DNA from: Lentzea albida
Lineage (GTDB): Bacteria; Actinomycetota; Actinomycetes; Mycobacteriales; Pseudonocardiaceae
Length of the DNA: 64,000 nucleotides
Assembly: GCF_900111005.1 (NCBI RefSeq)
Contig: NZ_FOFV01000018.1
Location: forward strand, 141,042 to 205,041
Reading direction: 5' to 3'
Position numbers and translations under genes: made by a program. Shown piece after piece: positions 43,097 through 51,005 of this stretch. Positions within the stretch are counted from its first letter, which is position 1, and each line of letters starts with the position of its first letter. The notes beneath the pieces were generated by a model. It was not told the origin of the DNA. It ran no database searches and saw only the letters and a program-made list of their open reading frames with translations.

Positions 43097-45201
43097 CCAT
43101 CTCTGCTGAGGAAGCAAAGGCGATCTTCCCCGACGAGGTCGTCACCCACGCCAAGACGCGCCTGATCAGCGTTCCCGGCCTGGACAAGCCGGTCGCGTTC
43201 ATCACGATCGACAACGGCCTGGACCACACGCGTCCGTCGACGTTCGGCCCGCAGTCGCTGGTGTCGCTGGGTGCCGCGTTCGACGAGGCCTACGCGGCCT
43301 CCCCCGCCGCCATCGCGGTGACGGGCAAGCCGTTCATCTTCGCGGTGGGCGCGGACCTGACGGCCGTCGAGAAGGCTTCCGACCGTTCGCAGGGCGTCAC
43401 GATCGGCGCGCTGGGCCACGAGGTCTTCAAGAAGTTCACCGACTCGGACATCCCGACCTTCGCCTTCGTCAACGGCGCGGTCATGGGTGGCGGTCTCGAG
43501 CTCGCGCTGTCGTGCCACTACCGCACGCTGGCGTCGAACGCGGCCGCGATCGCGCTGCCCGAGGTGTTCCTGGGCCTGTTCCCGGGCTGGGGCGGCACGC
43601 AGCTGCTGCCGAACCTGATCGGCGCGAACGACGCCGTGACGGTGATCTTCGAGAACGCGTTGAACCAGAACAAGATGCTCAAGCCGAAGGAAGCGCTCGC
43701 GCTGGGCATCGCGGACGTGCTGTTCGACTCCGCCGACTACCTGGAGCAGTCGCTGCTGTGGCTGTCCGGCGTCGTGCGCGGCGAGATCTCCGTGCCCCGC
43801 AAGGAGATCGACCGCGGCGAGGCGTGGGACGCGGCCGTCGCGCGCGCCAAGGGCATCGTGCACGGCAAGACCAAGGGCGCGGCGCCGGGTGCGCTGAAGG
43901 CGTTGGAGCTGCTGGAGCTGGCGCGCGAGAACGACCTGGAGAAGGGCTACGCCGCCGAGACCGAGGGCCTCGCGGACCTCGTCATGAGCGACGAGCTGCG
44001 CGCGGGCCTGTACTCGTTCAACCTGGTGCAGAAGCGCGCGAAGCGACCGGCGGGTGCTCCGGACAAGTCGCTGGCGCGCAAGGTCACCAAGGTCGGTGTC
44101 GTCGGCGCGGGCCTGATGGCCTCGCAGATGGCGCTGCTGTTCATCCGCCGCCTGCACGTGCCGGTCGTGCTGACCGACATCGACCAGGCGCGCGTCGACA
44201 AGGGCGTCGGCTACGTCCACGCCGAGATCGACAAGCTGGCCTCGAAGAAGCGGATCTCCCCGGACGAGGCGAACCGCCTGAAGGCGCTGGTCTCCGGCTC
44301 GCTGGACAAGTCCGCGTTCTCCGACGCCGACTTCGTGATCGAGGCCGTGTTCGAGGACCTCGCCGTGAAGCAGCAGGTGTTCGCCGAGGTCGAGGAGCAC
44401 GTCTCCCCCGAGGCGATCCTCGCCACGAACACGTCGTCGCTGTCGATCACGGACATGGCGTCGAAGCTCAAGCACCCCGAGCGGGTCGTGGGCTTCCACT
44501 TCTTCAACCCGGTCGCGGTCATGCCGCTGCTGGAGATCGTGCGCGCCGAGCAGACCGACGACGCCACGCTCGCCACGGCGTTCTCGATCGGCAAGCAGCT
44601 CAAGAAGTCCTCGGTGCTCGTGAAGGACGCGCCCGCGTTCGTCGTGAACCGCCTGCTGACCCGCTTCATGGGCGAGGTCATCAAGTCGGTCGACGAGGGC
44701 ACGTCGTTCGAGGTCGCCGACAAGGCCACCGAGCCGCTGGGCCTGCCGATGTCGCCGATGATCCTGCTGCAGCTGGTCGGCTCCGCCGTCGCGCTGCACG
44801 TGTCGGAGACGATGCACGGCGCGTTCCCGGACCGCTTCTCGGTGTCGGAGAACATGAAGAAGTTCGTCGCCGCCGGCAAGGGCGCGGTCTGGCAGTGGGA
44901 CTCCACCGGTGCGCAGACCGTCGACCCCGAGGTCCTGGCGCTGTGGGAGTTCGGCTCCTCGCCCCTGACGGGTGAAGAGGTGAAGACCCGCGCGCTCGAG
45001 GCGCTGGCCGAGGAGATCCGCATCATGCTCGACGAGGGCGTGGTCGCGGAGGCGCAGGACATCGACCTGTGCATGATCCTGGGCGCCGGTTGGCCGTTCT
45101 GGCTGGGCGGCATCACGCCGTACCTGGACCGCACCGGCATCTCGGAGAAGGTCACGGGCAAGCGCTTCCTGGCGCCGGGCGTGGCCTCCGTGCCCGCCTA
45201 G
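43093..45201 (+). CDS. fadB: Fatty acid oxidation complex alpha subunit
   Basis: A 702-residue multifunctional protein: enoyl-CoA hydratase in the N-terminal 200 residues (ITGKPFIFAVGADL-type oxyanion region; ALSCHYRTLASNAAAIALPEV with the catalytic acid), then 3-hydroxyacyl-CoA dehydrogenase from about 335 (VGVVGAGLMASQMALLF nucleotide site, NTSSLSITDMA, and VGFHFFNPVAVMPLLEIV with the catalytic His). The nucleotide motif reads GAGLMA, with Ala instead of the third Gly, as in several FadB proteins. GTG at 43093 overlaps fadA. A strong terminator follows. Confidence 0.95.
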   Translation: MTISAEEAKAIFPDEVVTHAKTRLISVPGLDKPVAFITIDNGLDHTRPSTFGPQSLVSLGAAFDEAYAASPAAIAVTGKPFIFAVGADLTAVEKASDRSQGVTIGALGHEVFKKFTDSDIPTFAFVNGAVMGGGLELALSCHYRTLASNAAAIALPEVFLGLFPGWGGTQLLPNLIGANDAVTVIFENALNQNKMLKPKEALALGIADVLFDSADYLEQSLLWLSGVVRGEISVPRKEIDRGEAWDAAVARAKGIVHGKTKGAAPGALKALELLELARENDLEKGYAAETEGLADLVMSDELRAGLYSFNLVQKRAKRPAGAPDKSLARKVTKVGVVGAGLMASQMALLFIRRLHVPVVLTDIDQARVDKGVGYVHAEIDKLASKKRISPDEANRLKALVSGSLDKSAFSDADFVIEAVFEDLAVKQQVFAEVEEHVSPEAILATNTSSLSITDMASKLKHPERVVGFHFFNPVAVMPLLEIVRAEQTDDATLATAFSIGKQLKKSSVLVKDAPAFVVNRLLTRFMGEVIKSVDEGTSFEVADKATEPLGLPMSPMILLQLVGSAVALHVSETMHGAFPDRFSVSENMKKFVAAGKGAVWQWDSTGAQTVDPEVLALWEFGSSPLTGEEVKTRALEALAEEIRIMLDEGVVAEAQDIDLCMILGAGWPFWLGGITPYLDRTGISEKVTGKRFLAPGVASVPA

Positions 45202-45212
45202 AGTGCTCGGCC

Positions 45213-45248
45213 GAAGCCCCGGCTCCTCCTCGACGGAGCCGGGGCTTC
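45213..45248 (+). terminator. Terminator after fadB
   Basis: GAAGCCCCGGCTCC and GGAGCCGGGGCTTC form a perfect 14-base stem with an eight-base loop, 11 bases after the fadB stop. It also lies near the end of the convergent gene at 45256 and may serve both. Confidence 0.85.
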
Positions 45249-45255
45249 GTCGCGT

Positions 45256-45606
45256 CTAGGCCTCCGGCAGCATCACCGGCTGGTGCAGCTCCGCCGACCC
45301 GTCCTCGCGGATGAACCAGGCGTCGATGTTCGTGGCGCGCAGCGTCACCTCGGACCCGGCCACCAGCTCCCGGTAGCGCGTCGAGTCCGGCAGCCCGATC
45401 GCGACGGTGTCGAACGGGTGGTTCTGGCGCAGCATCAACGACCTGCGCAGCGCCTCGCCGAACGCCCACCGGGGAGACCCGTCGTCCTCCGGCACTTCGA
45501 CCAGCGCGCCTTCGAGGTGGTGCTCGAGCGCGGCTCGCACGTGGTCCGCCGTACCCCACGCCGCGATGTCCGTGACAGTCATGTGTGACGTATCGGGATG
45601 AATCAC
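45256..45606 (-). CDS. Small soluble protein of unknown function
   Basis: A 116-residue protein without membrane segments, unrecognised. The composition is balanced and strand-like toward the C-terminus (SEVTLRATNIDAWFIREDG). No ribosome binding site precedes GTG 45606 or the alternative ATG at 45582 (MTVTDIAAW); the AT-rich TAATGAT just upstream of 45606 suggests a leaderless transcript. It converges on fadB with the hairpin terminator between. Confidence 0.6.
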   Translation of the reverse strand: MIHPDTSHMTVTDIAAWGTADHVRAALEHHLEGALVEVPEDDGSPRWAFGEALRRSLMLRQNHPFDTVAIGLPDSTRYRELVAGSEVTLRATNIDAWFIREDGSAELHQPVMLPEA

Positions 45607-45813
45607 GGGATCATTAGCACTTGGGATGTTTCGATCAGGTCATGTTCCCGTGTCCCGCGATCCTGCTGAACGTCGGCGGCCCGCTGAACCCGTACGTACG
45701 GATTCTTGCGGCCCGTGCGCGTGTGGCTGGACCCGTCGGACGGCAAGGTCCCGTGGACCACCTGGAACGGGTTCGCACGTTCCTCACTGGTGGAACGCGA
45801 AATCCCGAGCCGC

Positions 45814-46221
45814 TCACACCTGACGGATCGGCACGACCTCCACGAGCCGGCCGACGTCCTTGAAGTCCTTGACGTTCATCGTCAGCACCGGCAGGCCCGC
45901 CACTGCCGCCGTGGCCGCGATCTGCAGGTCCATCCGCCGCGGACGGGGTGACCGGCCGGCGCGTCTCACCAGCGACGCCATCTGGCCGTAGACCTTGGCC
46001 TCCTCGACGCCGAACGGCAGCACCTCGAACGTCTGCAGCGCCGCGTAGTACCGCTCCGTGCGCGCGAACCGCTCGACCGGGTCCTCGGTGTCGAGGCCGA
46101 ACGCCAGCTCCGCGATCGTGACGGCGCTGAGGAACGGCTGGGCGTTCACGTACTCGCCCAGGTTCGCCCGCTCGAGCCTGATCAGCACACAGGTGTCGAG
46201 CAGGCAGTTCAGCTCTGCCAC
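45814..46221 (-). CDS. vapC: PIN-domain toxin VapC
   Basis: A 135-residue PIN-domain endoribonuclease toxin. The four acidic positions are visible: Asp9 (LLDTCVL), Glu in TIAELAFGL, Asp in RRMDLQIAATA and Asp in MNVKDFKDV. VapC toxins cleave specific tRNAs or rRNA when freed from their antitoxin. The GTG start overlaps the end of the Phd/YefM-like antitoxin gene by 13 bases, a standard arrangement. Confidence 0.9.
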   Translation of the reverse strand: MAELNCLLDTCVLIRLERANLGEYVNAQPFLSAVTIAELAFGLDTEDPVERFARTERYYAALQTFEVLPFGVEEAKVYGQMASLVRRAGRSPRPRRMDLQIAATAAVAGLPVLTMNVKDFKDVGRLVEVVPIRQV

Positions 46222-46496
46222 GGGTCTTCCAGCGGGTCGTCGCCGCCGAACACCTGGTCGGCGGCTCGCCGGTCGGCCTCCCAGCGGTCCGCGTCGACGG
46301 GCGGCAGGGTGCCGAAGAGCACCTGCACGTCACCGAGCGGCGGACGGCTCACGGGGCCCTCCCGGTACGGCGAGAGCTGGGCGACGGGTTTGTTGTTGCG
46401 GGTGACGACAAAGCTCTCACCCGCCTCGACGCGCCGCATGATCTCCGCGTTGTCGTTGCGGAGCTCACGCTGGCCGATGGCTTGGAGCTGCTGCAT
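46209..46496 (-). CDS. Phd/YefM-type antitoxin
   Basis: A 95-residue antitoxin: the N-terminal half (AIGQRELRNDNAEIMRRVEAG then FVVTRNNKPVAQLSPY) is a Phd/YefM DNA-binding fold, the C-terminal half (DADRWEADRRAADQVFGGDD) the toxin-neutralising helix. ATG at 46496 is preferred; the open sequence upstream is antisense to a DUF72 gene. It would repress its own promoter and inhibit the downstream VapC. Phd-type antitoxins paired with VapC are common in actinomycetes. Confidence 0.9.
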   Translation of the reverse strand: MQQLQAIGQRELRNDNAEIMRRVEAGESFVVTRNNKPVAQLSPYREGPVSRPPLGDVQVLFGTLPPVDADRWEADRRAADQVFGGDDPLEDPWQS

Positions 46497-46568
46497 GCCA
46501 CCACCGTAGCGCAGTTCGCCAAAAAGTGCTACAGAGTAGCTACAGGCTCTCGCGGCTATCCGGGACGT

Positions 46569-47288
46569 GTGATCAGGATCGGCACGTCGGGCTGGCGCTA
46601 CCCGGAATGGCGCGAGGGCTTCTACCGCGGCGTCCCCCAGCGGCGGTGGCTCGCCCACCTCGCCGAGCACGTGGACACGGTCGAGATCAACAGCTCGTTC
46701 TACCGCCTCCAGCCGCGGACGAACTACCTCAAGTGGCTCTCGGAGACCCCGCAGGACTTGACGTTCTCCGTCAAGGGACCGAAGCTCGTCACGCACGTCA
46801 AACGCTTGCGCGACGTCGAGGAGCCGCTCAGGACGTTCTTCGACTCGCTGGCGCTCGGCGCCAAGCAGGGTCCGATCATCTGGCAGCTCCCACCCAGTCT
46901 GCGGTTCGACCGGGCCCTGGTGCAGGACTTCCTCGCCGCACTCCCGGCACAGCGCCACGCCCTGGAACCCCGCCACGAGTCGTTCCGCACCGACGCCTAC
47001 TTCGACCTGCTGCGCGCGCACAACGTCGCCCACGTCGTGTCGGACGCGCCCACGTTCCCGTGCATCGAGACCGTCACCGCCGATTTCGCCTACGTTCGGC
47101 TGCACGGCCATGACGAGCTGTACATCAGCTCCTACGACGACCGCGCGCTCGACGAGTGGGCGGAGAAGATCCGCGGCTGGGACCGCGACGCGTACGTCTA
47201 CTTCGACAACACCATGCACGGCGCGGCGCCGTACAACGCACTGGCTCTAGCGCAACGCCTCGGCACGCCTATACGGTCACATATGTGA
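46569..47288 (+). CDS. DUF72 family protein (1)
   Basis: A 239-residue DUF72 (YecE-like) protein with a TIM-barrel-like pattern: IRIGTSGWRYPEWREGFY at the start, the TVEINSSFYRLQP strand, FSVKGPKLVTHVKRL, WQLPPSLRFD, and FAYVRLHGHDELY near the end. The biochemical role of the family is unknown. GTG at 46569 is chosen because it starts directly at the conserved motif. The stop overlaps the GH5 start by four bases (GTGA). A paralogue lies at 49725. Confidence 0.9.
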   Translation: MIRIGTSGWRYPEWREGFYRGVPQRRWLAHLAEHVDTVEINSSFYRLQPRTNYLKWLSETPQDLTFSVKGPKLVTHVKRLRDVEEPLRTFFDSLALGAKQGPIIWQLPPSLRFDRALVQDFLAALPAQRHALEPRHESFRTDAYFDLLRAHNVAHVVSDAPTFPCIETVTADFAYVRLHGHDELYISSYDDRALDEWAEKIRGWDRDAYVYFDNTMHGAAPYNALALAQRLGTPIRSHM

Positions 47289-49018
47289 AACCAATTCGCG
47301 TCTTGGCTCCCCTGCTCCTGGCCGCGAGTCTCGTGGCGCCCGCGCACGCCGACCCCGTCGGGGCGAACGCGGACGAGGCGACCTGGACCGGTCCCCTCAG
47401 CACCCGAGGCCGGTGGATCGTCGACGCCCACGGCGACCGCTTCAAGCTCAAGTCCGGCAACTGGCACGGTGCGAGCGGCACCTACACCGGCTCCGGCGAC
47501 ATCAACGACCCCGCCAACCACCACTCCGGCGAGAAGGCCGACCAGGTCCCGCTCGGGCTCGACCGCGCGACGATGGCCACGATCATCAGCGGTTTCAAGG
47601 AGATCGGCGTCAACAGCATCCGGCTGCCGTTCTCCAACCAGATGCTCAAGGACACCAATCCCGTCAACGGCCTCAAGGACGCGCAGCTCAACGGCAAGCG
47701 GCCGCTGGAGGTCTACGACGCGGTAGTGGCCGAGCTGACGCGCAACAACCTCGCCGTCATCCTCAACAACCACACCACCACGTCGCGGTGGTGCTGCGGC
47801 GTGGATGGCAACGAACGCTGGAACACCAGCCAGAGCACCGACCAGTGGATCAACGACTGGGCGTTCGTGGCCGACCGCTACAAGGCCAACAAGCGCGTGG
47901 TCGGCGCGGACCTCTACAACGAGGTGCGCCGCAACGTCTGGGACGACCCGAACTGGGGCTGGGGCAACGACCACGACTGGCACAAGGCCTCGCAGCAGGC
48001 CGCCGACCGCCTCCAGCAGGTGGCGCCCGACCTGCTCGTCATCGTCGAGGGCATCAACTGGACGGGCATCCCGGTCGACGGCTTCGCGCACGGGCGCCCG
48101 ACGCTCGAGCCGGCGCGGTTCCTCAGCCACACGCTCGCCAACCCCGAGAAGCTCGTCTACTCCGCCCACTTCTACGGCTACACCGGCCCGAACCACAGCG
48201 GTGCCACGGGTGTCGGCGAGACGACCGACCCGCGCTACCAGGACCTGTCACCGCAGGAGCACGTCAACGTCCTGCAACGCCAGGCCTTCTTCATCACCGA
48301 GGCGCAGAAGCACTTCACCGCACCGCTGTGGATCAGCGAGTTCGGCGTCGGCGGGCGCGGCGAGAACAACCCCAAGGCACGGGACTGGTTCGAGCGGTTC
48401 GTGAACCAGCTCGTCGCGAACGACACCGACTTCGCCTACTGGCCGCTCGTCGGCTTCCACACCAACCGCGGTGGCAACGGCTGGGCGTTGCTGCACTGGG
48501 ACGCCGCCGGCAACCGCATGGGCGTCAACGACGGCGACGACTGGCGCGCCGGCGCGTGGAACCGCCTCGTCAACGCTCCGAGCCGCACCGGGCAGATCGC
48601 GCGCGAGACGCGGTTCAACCAGCTGCTCAAGGAATCCTGCCCGCAGAGCGAGAAGCTCATCGGCATCAGCCACACCGGCAACCGCGGCCTGTGCGTCAGC
48701 GGTCCACAGTGGAGCAACACCACGAGGGTCACCAACGAGCAGCACGTGACCAACGACTGGGCGTCCGGGTACACGAAGTTGCAGTGCCCCAACGGGAACG
48801 CGGCCGTCGGCTACGCGAACTTCACGCTGGTCTGCGCGCCCGTCGCGCAGGGGAACCAGACCCGGGTCCTCTGGTTCGACCGCGGTGACAACAGGCCGGA
48901 CCAGGGCGGCGACTGGGCCAACGGGCACTACAAGGGACAGTGCGCGCAGGACGAGCACATCGCCGGTGTCGCCTACAACTGGCGCAGGACGCCGGACGCG
49001 TTGCTCTGCCGGAAGTGA
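47285..49018 (+). CDS. Secreted GH5-family glycoside hydrolase with extra C-terminal domain
   Basis: A 577-residue secreted hydrolase. Signal peptide at residues 1-22 (RVLAPLLLAASLVAPAHA), then a GH5 cellulase-like barrel with acid/base Glu213 in LYNEV and nucleophile Glu352 in WISEFG, flanked by NSIRLPFSNQML and YSAHFYGYTG. From about residue 455 comes a further 120-residue domain with four regularly placed cysteines and two related halves (LIGISHTGN and HIAGVAYNW; TKLQCPNG and YKGQCAQD), not a carbohydrate-binding module I recognise. The GTG at 47285 overlaps the DUF72 stop. The 3' end overlaps the convergent NAT gene by 46 bases. Confidence 0.88.
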   Translation: MKPIRVLAPLLLAASLVAPAHADPVGANADEATWTGPLSTRGRWIVDAHGDRFKLKSGNWHGASGTYTGSGDINDPANHHSGEKADQVPLGLDRATMATIISGFKEIGVNSIRLPFSNQMLKDTNPVNGLKDAQLNGKRPLEVYDAVVAELTRNNLAVILNNHTTTSRWCCGVDGNERWNTSQSTDQWINDWAFVADRYKANKRVVGADLYNEVRRNVWDDPNWGWGNDHDWHKASQQAADRLQQVAPDLLVIVEGINWTGIPVDGFAHGRPTLEPARFLSHTLANPEKLVYSAHFYGYTGPNHSGATGVGETTDPRYQDLSPQEHVNVLQRQAFFITEAQKHFTAPLWISEFGVGGRGENNPKARDWFERFVNQLVANDTDFAYWPLVGFHTNRGGNGWALLHWDAAGNRMGVNDGDDWRAGAWNRLVNAPSRTGQIARETRFNQLLKESCPQSEKLIGISHTGNRGLCVSGPQWSNTTRVTNEQHVTNDWASGYTKLQCPNGNAAVGYANFTLVCAPVAQGNQTRVLWFDRGDNRPDQGGDWANGHYKGQCAQDEHIAGVAYNWRRTPDALLCRK

Positions 49019-49707
49019 AGTCCCATCTCCTGCAGGAAAGCGGCCGCGGGATCTTCGACATCCGTCGAGGTCTTGCGGCCGTTCTCCGTCCGCACCACCT
49101 TCTTGTCCGTCACGGTGATCCGCCCGGCGGGCAACGCGAGCGACGCCATCGGCCCGGCGCGGAAGTGCGATTCCGGCGCGGTCTGGTGCCACCAGCAGGT
49201 CGGGACGAACTCGGCGAGCTCGCGCGGGCGGCGGTCCAGCCGGTAGCAGGGCTTGCCGTCCATCCGCACCTCCACGTCGTCGCCGACGTCCACGAGCCGG
49301 AACACGCCGAACGGGTCGTGCTGGTCCTCTCGCGACTCCCAGGAGAGCGGGTGCAGGGTGAACGAGCCGAACCCGACGTCGGCGAGCCACTTTCCGTCCA
49401 CCAGCAGCGCCAGGTGGTCGAGCGGCGGGCCGAGCCGCCGCTCCTCGCCGATCGTCCGGGCGCCGAGGAGGTCGACGTGATGTCCCAGGTGCCGCAACAG
49501 CTCCGCGAACAACCCGTTGAGCTCGTAGCAGAACCCGCCGCGCCGCTGCACCACGATCTTGTCGTGCAGCCACGGGATCTCCAGCACGATCCGCGTGTCC
49601 ATGTGCGTGCAGAGGTTCTCGAACGGAACGCTCAGCAGGTGCCGCTCGTGCAGCTCCGCCAACGACGACGTGCGTGCGGCACCGATGCGCTGTAGGTATG
49701 CGTCCAC
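48973..49707 (-). CDS. nat: Arylamine N-acetyltransferase
   Basis: A 244-residue NAT that transfers acetyl (or propionyl) from CoA to arylamines and hydrazines, or closes amide bonds in antibiotic pathways. The triad is Cys60 (RRGGFCYELN), His98 (LDHLALLV) and Asp110 (LADVGFGSF). N-terminal ELHERHLLSVPFENL is typical. It is shorter than the usual 270-280 residues at the C-terminus. It diverges from the second DUF72 gene with 17 bases between starts and converges on the GH5 gene with a 46-base overlap. Confidence 0.93.
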   Translation of the reverse strand: MDAYLQRIGAARTSSLAELHERHLLSVPFENLCTHMDTRIVLEIPWLHDKIVVQRRGGFCYELNGLFAELLRHLGHHVDLLGARTIGEERRLGPPLDHLALLVDGKWLADVGFGSFTLHPLSWESREDQHDPFGVFRLVDVGDDVEVRMDGKPCYRLDRRPRELAEFVPTCWWHQTAPESHFRAGPMASLALPAGRITVTDKKVVRTENGRKTSTDVEDPAAAFLQEMGLHFRQSNASGVLRQL

Positions 49708-49724
49708 CGTGCCAACATAACCAC

Positions 49725-50534
49725 ATGGGCGAGGTCAGGATCGGCACTTCGGGATGGGTCTACCCGCCCTGGCGCGGGGTCTTCTACCCCAAGGGCGTCA
49801 CGCAGAAACGCGAGCTGGCGTACCTGAGCGAGCAGCTCGGTTCCGTGGAGATCAACGGCTCGTTCTACTCGCTGCAACGCCCGTCGAGCTACCGGAAGTG
49901 GGCCGCGGAGACGCCGGACGACTTCGTGTTCTCGGTCAAGGGAAGCCGTTTCATCACGCACATGAAGCGCCTCAAGGACGGCGACGAGCTCCTCGCGAAC
50001 TACCTCGCGTCCGGCGTCCTCGCGCTGGGCCCCAAGCTCGGCCCGATCCTCTGGCAGCTCCCGCCCACCCTGCGGTTCGACGCGGACCTGCTGACGAGCT
50101 TCTTCGAGGGCCTCCCCCGCACCACCACCGAGGCCGCCGAGATCGCGAAGCGCCACGACCACCGCGTCGACCCGGCGCACACCACCACGGACGCCGAACG
50201 GCCGATGCGCCACGCCCTCGAAGTGCGCCACGACAGCTTCATCACGCCGGAGTTCATCGACCTCCTGAAGCGCCACGACATCGCGCTCGTCGTCGCGGAC
50301 GCCGCCGGCAAGTACCCGCTGATCGAAGAGGTGACGAGCGACTTCGTCTACGTCCGCCTGCACGGCCACGACGAGCTCTACGTCAGCGGCTACACCGACG
50401 AGGGCCTCGACCGGTGGGCGGAGAAGGTCAGGGCGTGGCGCGAGCACGGCGACGTGTTCGTTTACTTCGACAACGACGCCAAGGCCTACGCCCCGCGCGA
50501 CGCGAAAGCGCTCCAAGATCGTCTGGCCGATTGA
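49725..50534 (+). CDS. DUF72 family protein (2)
   Basis: A 269-residue DUF72 protein, paralogous to the one at 46569 (shared IGTSGW, SVEINGSFYSLQRP, FSVKGSRFITHMKRL, WQLPPTLRFD, VRLHGHDELYVSGY). It carries an insertion of about 30 residues around 135-165 (KRHDHRVDPAHTTTDAERP) absent from the first copy. ATG at 49725 starts at the conserved motif. Divergent from nat. Function unknown. Confidence 0.9.
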   Translation: MGEVRIGTSGWVYPPWRGVFYPKGVTQKRELAYLSEQLGSVEINGSFYSLQRPSSYRKWAAETPDDFVFSVKGSRFITHMKRLKDGDELLANYLASGVLALGPKLGPILWQLPPTLRFDADLLTSFFEGLPRTTTEAAEIAKRHDHRVDPAHTTTDAERPMRHALEVRHDSFITPEFIDLLKRHDIALVVADAAGKYPLIEEVTSDFVYVRLHGHDELYVSGYTDEGLDRWAEKVRAWREHGDVFVYFDNDAKAYAPRDAKALQDRLAD

Positions 50535-50574
50535 CCCGAACGGACGCACACTCGTCTCCGACGGAGGTGCGCCC

Positions 50575-50931
50575 ATGTCCACGAAGAGCCTCATCGCCGC
50601 CCTGGTGATCACTGCGGGCGCGGTCGCCTCCAGTGGGATCGCCGTAGCGCAGAGTGACAAGAGCTGCGACAAGGGCGAGTTCTGCGTGTGGACCGGCCCG
50701 GACTACACAGGAGCCGTGCAGCGCCTCGACGTGGAATCGGCGAACCCCGGCGAGTGCATCACGCTGACGCTGACCGGCAAGTCGTTCGCGAACCGCCTGA
50801 GCAGGGACGCGACCGTGTACCAGCGGGAGAACTGCTCGACGGAGGCCGAGTTCACCACCTACCCGAAGCACGGCACCTACGTCCCGGACGCCTACTTCGT
50901 GATCAGGGGCCTGCAGGTGTGGGGTCCCTAA
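50575..50931 (+). CDS. Secreted small protein of peptidase-inhibitor I36 type
   Basis: A 118-residue secreted protein. Signal peptide at residues 1-25 (LIAALVITAGAVASSGIAVAQ), then a beta/gamma-crystallin-like I36 domain with cysteines in KSCDKGEFCVW, GECITL and ENCSTE and the FANRLSR motif. The founding member (SMPI) inhibits metalloproteases; most actinomycete homologues are untested. ATG at 50575 follows CGGAGGTGCGCCC. Confidence 0.85.
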   Translation: MSTKSLIAALVITAGAVASSGIAVAQSDKSCDKGEFCVWTGPDYTGAVQRLDVESANPGECITLTLTGKSFANRLSRDATVYQRENCSTEAEFTTYPKHGTYVPDAYFVIRGLQVWGP

Positions 50932-51005
50932 CGACCGAACCCTCCTTTAGTCACCCTATGTAACACCACTCGATCGTGTGAGTACTCACCAGTAGCTCCA
51001 CTTTC

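Noticed and set aside
45607..45813. Possible remnant gene between the hypothetical protein and vapC
   Set aside because: Short frames here have no recognisable motif or ribosome site; treated as intergenic DNA with nothing identifiable.
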